The notes under the pieces were generated by a model, which worked only from the letters and a program-made list of their open reading frames with translations, was not told the DNA's origin and searched no databases. Made by a program: the position numbers and the translations under genes. From the NCBI GenBank assembly GCA_947471245.1, contig CANIXM010000050.1:1-8736 (forward strand): DNA of 8,736 bases, in the 5' to 3' direction. Shown here piece by piece: positions 6,414-8,736 of this stretch; within the stretch, counting starts at the first letter, position 1, and each line of letters opens with the position of its first letter. The DNA comes from Paludibacteraceae bacterium (GTDB lineage Bacteria; Bacteroidota; Bacteroidia; Bacteroidales; Paludibacteraceae).

Positions 6414-7248
6414 TAAACCCACAAGTTGAACAAAATGGCTCAACTGCTTTTTTCTGTTCAAATCCCGCTTTCATTTTCACTCCACGAGTATTGGACAATA
6501 TCTCCTCTATGTGTTGAAAAAAAACATTGCCTAATAGCAAATGAGCATCAGCATCCAAGCAGCACGGCACAACACTTCCATCCGAAAGAATAGCGATATG
6601 ATCTTTTAAGGCGTAGCACGTTTTATAGGTATATGATGGTTGTGCGCTAGCGTCTGGCCATTCAAACCGCGGGGAGCTTTGAAAAAATATACGATCCGAC
6701 AACTTTACGCCATTGCTTTTCCTCACCGTATGAAGTTCGCCTGGTAAGATATTGAATCGCTCAAACACCCTATCAGTAGCCATTTCAATAAATTCTTTAC
6801 TTTTATCACTGGTAGTATTCCACAGTCTTAGTGACACATAGACCGATTGAGAGGCTATTACTGAGAAATCAATCATTTCATCCAAGTATTTCATCCAGCC
6901 ATCTTTGTGCACATTTTCCTCTGCATCATGAAGTGATATGTTTATTTGCCTTACACTATTGTGAAGCAATGCTTGGTGATGTATTTTCAACCGACTACCA
7001 TTGGTGGTAATATTGACAAACAGATTGGCTTTTGCTGCTATGCTTAATATCTCTCCCAGTTGAGGGTGCGTGAGTGGTTCGCCCAACACATGGAGGTACA
7101 CATAGTCGGTATACGGTCGTATTTTGTCCACCACCACTTGAAATTCAGAAGGAGACATCAGTCGATGTCCCCTACTCGACTTAAAACAATAGCTGCAATC
7201 ATAATTGCAGCTATTCGTAATTTCTATGTATATTTTTTTGAATTTCAA
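6403..7248 (-). CDS. Radical SAM protein with SPASM/twitch-like C-terminal cysteines, function unknown
   Basis: A 281-residue protein. The radical SAM cluster motif C14-xxx-C18-xx-C21 comes almost at the N-terminus, after KKIYIEITNS. LGEP (55-58) corresponds to the SAM-binding GGE-type motif, and NITTNGSRL (79-87) and QINISLH (101-107) are barrel strands typical of the family. The C-terminal part has C211, C229, C230, C273 and C276, a spacing suited to an auxiliary Fe-S cluster of SPASM or twitch type. This matches a widespread group of short radical SAM/SPASM proteins whose substrates are not known. No RiPP precursor or partner enzyme is seen beside it. No ATG exists in frame before the CxxxCxxC motif; the only plausible start is TTG at 7248, with an in-frame stop 21 bp upstream at the edge of a tandem repeat. 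The sequence between that stop and the TTG is mostly A. The 3' end overlaps the convergent XRE gene. Confidence 0.85.
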   Translation of the reverse strand: MKFKKIYIEITNSCNYDCSYCFKSSRGHRLMSPSEFQVVVDKIRPYTDYVYLHVLGEPLTHPQLGEILSIAAKANLFVNITTNGSRLKIHHQALLHNSVRQINISLHDAEENVHKDGWMKYLDEMIDFSVIASQSVYVSLRLWNTTSDKSKEFIEMATDRVFERFNILPGELHTVRKSNGVKLSDRIFFQSSPRFEWPDASAQPSYTYKTCYALKDHIAILSDGSVVPCCLDADAHLLLGNVFFQHIEEILSNTRGVKMKAGFEQKKAVEPFCSTCGFIID

Positions 7249-7265
7249 TTTTCTGTTTTTTTTTA

Positions 7266-7377
7266 GTCAAAAGTCAAAGGTTGAAGTTCGAAAGACGAAA
7301 GACGAAGGTCGAAGGACGAAGGACGAAGGTCAAAAGTCGAAGGTCAAAAGACAAAGGACGAAGAACGAAGGTCAAAA
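7266..7377. repeat. Tandem array of 16 degenerate 7-bp units
   Basis: The sequence divides without gaps into 16 heptamers with consensus G-[A/T]-C-[G/A]-A-A-[G/A]; the commonest forms are gacgaag, gtcaaaa and gtcgaag. The plus strand is almost all purine plus a regular C/T, giving strong strand asymmetry. A partial 17th unit (gtcagat) follows. The array ends 17 bp from the TTG start of the radical SAM gene, so it occupies that gene's upstream region. Period 7 reads in all three frames and yields only low-complexity Lys/Glu/Arg peptide, so I do not regard it as coding. Confidence 0.95.
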
Positions 7378-7421
7378 GTCAGATAAAGGATAGATAGTAT
7401 ATCAATAAGGGTATCTCGTTA

Positions 7422-7511
7422 ACTTGTCTACATGTTTACAAGTTTACTTGTACTCGATTACTTGTTTACTTGTCTACCTGTTTACTCGTCTACTTGTCTA
7501 CTTGTTTACTT
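7422..7511. repeat. Tandem array of about 11 degenerate 8-bp units
   Basis: The unit is actTGT[C/T]T: acttgttt and acttgtct recur, with variants acatgttt, acaagttt, actcgatt, acctgttt and actcgtct. One unit is shortened to acttgt at 7446-7451. The final partial unit (actt) includes the last lysine codon and part of the stop codon of kpsF on the minus strand, so the array begins exactly where that gene ends. Units nearest kpsF are the most regular and those farther away are more diverged. No hairpin potential or coding sense is visible. Confidence 0.93.
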
Positions 7512-8465
7512 CCTAAAATCAATAATGCTATGAATGGATAATATACCGATTACCGATTCTGGATTTGAACCATCAACAACAGAAAGAGAAGTGATTTTAT
7601 TCACATCCATAAGTTCCAATGCATCTGAAAGCAGATCATCAGTTCCTATTTTCTTAAACCCTTGAGTCATAAAATCAGCTGCGACTACCGTCTTAATATC
7701 ATCAAATTTTTGAATGGCTCGTCTGACATCTCCATCTGTAATGATACCCACAGCCTTGTTGTTATTGTCATATACGAGTGTCATGCCTAAGCGCTTGTTA
7801 CTAACCTCAAATATCACATCTTTGAACAGTGTTGTTACAAATACTTTAGGGACATCAACTGTCATTTCATCTTTTACACGCGACACCAGTCGTCTTCCTA
7901 AGGCACCACCAGGATGGTACAAAGCATAATTTTCGGCTTTAAATCCTCTTCGTTCCATCAAGCATATCATGAGAGCATCGCCCATCACCAAGGTAGCTGT
8001 AGTGGATGTGGTTGGCGCCAAGCCAAATGGGCATGCTTCTTTTTCAACGCCTACATTCAATATGAAATCAGTTTCACGTGCTAAAGGTGAATGAGGATTG
8101 CCTGTCAGAGCTACCAACGCACAGCCTATTTTCTTTAATGGAGCTAACACATTGAGAATTTCATCAGAAGCGCCACTATTTGATATTAGAATTACTACAT
8201 CATTGCACCCCACCATTCCCAAATCGCCATGCATGGCCTCTGCTGCATTGATGAAGATGGATGGAGTACCTGTGGAAGCCAATGAAGATGATACTTTATG
8301 ACCGATGATACCCGTTTTACCAATACCCATTATCACCACTTTGCCTGTGCAGGTATAGATTAACTCCACTACACGGTTCATCTCCTCACCGATTCGGTCA
8401 GACAGCTTTTGTAATTCTGTGATTTGAGAATTAAAAACCTCTTTACTTCTAGCTACAAAATCCAT
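7506..8465 (-). CDS. kpsF: Arabinose-5-phosphate isomerase KpsF/KdsD
   Basis: A complete 319-residue isomerase interconverting D-ribulose 5-phosphate and D-arabinose 5-phosphate, the first committed step toward Kdo for lipopolysaccharide or capsule. An N-terminal SIS domain (~30-175) carries GIGKTG with K50, STGTPS, HGDLGM (79-84), ISNSGASDE (94-102) with E102, KEACPFGLAPTTSTTATL (142-159) with E143, and YHPGGALG with H184. These match the four catalytic residues known in E. coli KdsD (Lys59, Glu111, Glu152, His193). Two CBS domains follow (~205-258 and ~262-319), including IITDGDVRRA and ITSLSVVDG. Length agrees with the usual ~320-330 residues. It lies downstream of a KdsC-type phosphatase gene on the same strand with a 48-bp gap, so the two are probably cotranscribed. 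The stop codon sits inside the edge of an 8-bp tandem array. Confidence 0.95.
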   Translation of the reverse strand: MDFVARSKEVFNSQITELQKLSDRIGEEMNRVVELIYTCTGKVVIMGIGKTGIIGHKVSSSLASTGTPSIFINAAEAMHGDLGMVGCNDVVILISNSGASDEILNVLAPLKKIGCALVALTGNPHSPLARETDFILNVGVEKEACPFGLAPTTSTTATLVMGDALMICLMERRGFKAENYALYHPGGALGRRLVSRVKDEMTVDVPKVFVTTLFKDVIFEVSNKRLGMTLVYDNNNKAVGIITDGDVRRAIQKFDDIKTVVAADFMTQGFKKIGTDDLLSDALELMDVNKITSLSVVDGSNPESVIGILSIHSIIDFRK

Positions 8466-8511
8466 GAATAGACAATTAGATGAGTTATACTATAACGATG
8501 CTTTCGTTGAG

Positions 8512-8736
8512 TTACAAATTATTCCCACTCATAATAAGCTCAATAAATTCACGCACGCAACCTTCGCCTCCTTTTTTTGAAAGTTGTATTATGTTTGGTA
8601 GCTGCTTAATGGTTGTTACAGCGCTGGCTGGACAAGCAGCCATACCTACTTCTGATAATAAATCCAAACAGTTAACATCATCGCCAATATATGCTACTTC
8701 TTTGATGCTAATACCCTCTTTTTCGCATATCTCAAG
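8512..8736 (-). CDS. kdsC: KdsC-type HAD phosphatase, 3' part (74 codons)
   Basis: The frame enters from the window edge and ends with TAA at 8512-8514, so the N-terminal half with the nucleophile DxD lies outside. The visible 74 residues contain VAYIGDDVNCLDLL (HAD motif IV), GMAACPASAV and LSKKGGEGCVREFIELI, the characteristic end of the KdsC/YrbI family of C0-type HAD phosphatases. KdsC removes phosphate from Kdo 8-phosphate; relatives act on KDN/sialic acid 9-phosphates or are joined to NeuA. The neighbouring arabinose-5-phosphate isomerase supports Kdo, but the motif reads GDDVNC where E. coli KdsC has an aspartate in the last position, so a nonulosonate phosphatase remains possible. Full-length family members are about 165-190 residues. 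Probably cotranscribed with kpsF. Confidence 0.85.
   Translation of the reverse strand, partial: LEICEKEGISIKEVAYIGDDVNCLDLLSEVGMAACPASAVTTIKQLPNIIQLSKKGGEGCVREFIELIMSGNNL

Noticed and set aside
7205..7393. A 62-codon plus-strand frame rich in Lys, Glu, Arg and Asp.
   Set aside because: Its second half is the translated 7-bp tandem array and its first half is antisense to the radical SAM gene, so it is a by-product of the repeat.
7266..7511. Possible CRISPR array.
   Set aside because: The units are 7 and 8 bp, directly adjacent, with no spacers and no cas genes. These are simple tandem repeats.

Overview
The window reads as chromosomal DNA from a member of the Bacteroidota. The evidence is the pairing of two type IX secretion (T9SS) genes (porW/sprE-like and porX), an arginine gene set built around the Bacteroidetes-type N-succinylornithine carbamoyltransferase, few purine-rich ribosome binding sites, and AT-rich intergenic DNA carrying short-period degenerate repeats. 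Genus and species cannot be decided from this stretch.

Layout. (1) 1-2573, plus strand: the 3' part of a PorW/SprE-type TPR protein gene, then 11 bp later a complete porX (response-regulator receiver plus PglZ domain). (2) 2574-3131: a gene-free stretch of 558 bp packed with structure. It holds a degenerate 9-bp repeat, small hairpins, a ~149-bp compound inverted repeat built from four copies of a CCCGTAGGG core, and a two-part hairpin just before argF'. (3) 3132-5922, plus strand: a tight operon of argF' (with the Pro90 signature of succinylornithine carbamoyltransferase), argB and argE, separated by 5 and 2 bp. (4) 5923-6173: AT-rich spacer with an 18-bp perfect palindrome and a second inverted repeat. 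(5) 6174-7248: a small XRE/Cro-type regulator (plus) whose 3' end overlaps by 11 bp a convergent radical SAM gene with a SPASM/twitch-like cysteine set (minus). (6) 7249-7505: two adjacent tandem arrays with different units, a 7-bp unit (16 copies) and an 8-bp unit (about 11 copies). They fill most of the gap between the radical SAM start and the 3' end of the next gene. (7) 7506-8736, minus strand: an arabinose-5-phosphate isomerase (KpsF/KdsD) preceded by the 3' part of a KdsC-type HAD phosphatase gene.

How the genes work together. PorW and PorX both belong to the T9SS, PorW as an envelope TPR lipoprotein and PorX as the cytoplasmic regulator. ArgF', ArgB and ArgE are three steps of the acylated arginine route, in which carbamoylation comes before deacylation; the other arg genes are not next to them here. 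KdsC and KpsF are enzymes of Kdo (or a related nonulosonate) synthesis for lipopolysaccharide or capsule. The XRE/radical SAM pair has no clear functional link to its neighbours.

I did not find a convincing new multi-gene system. The most unusual content is the non-coding architecture: the compound inverted repeat, the hairpin in front of argF', and the twin tandem arrays, one reaching the last codons of kpsF and the other ending 17 bp from a gene that seems to have only a TTG start.
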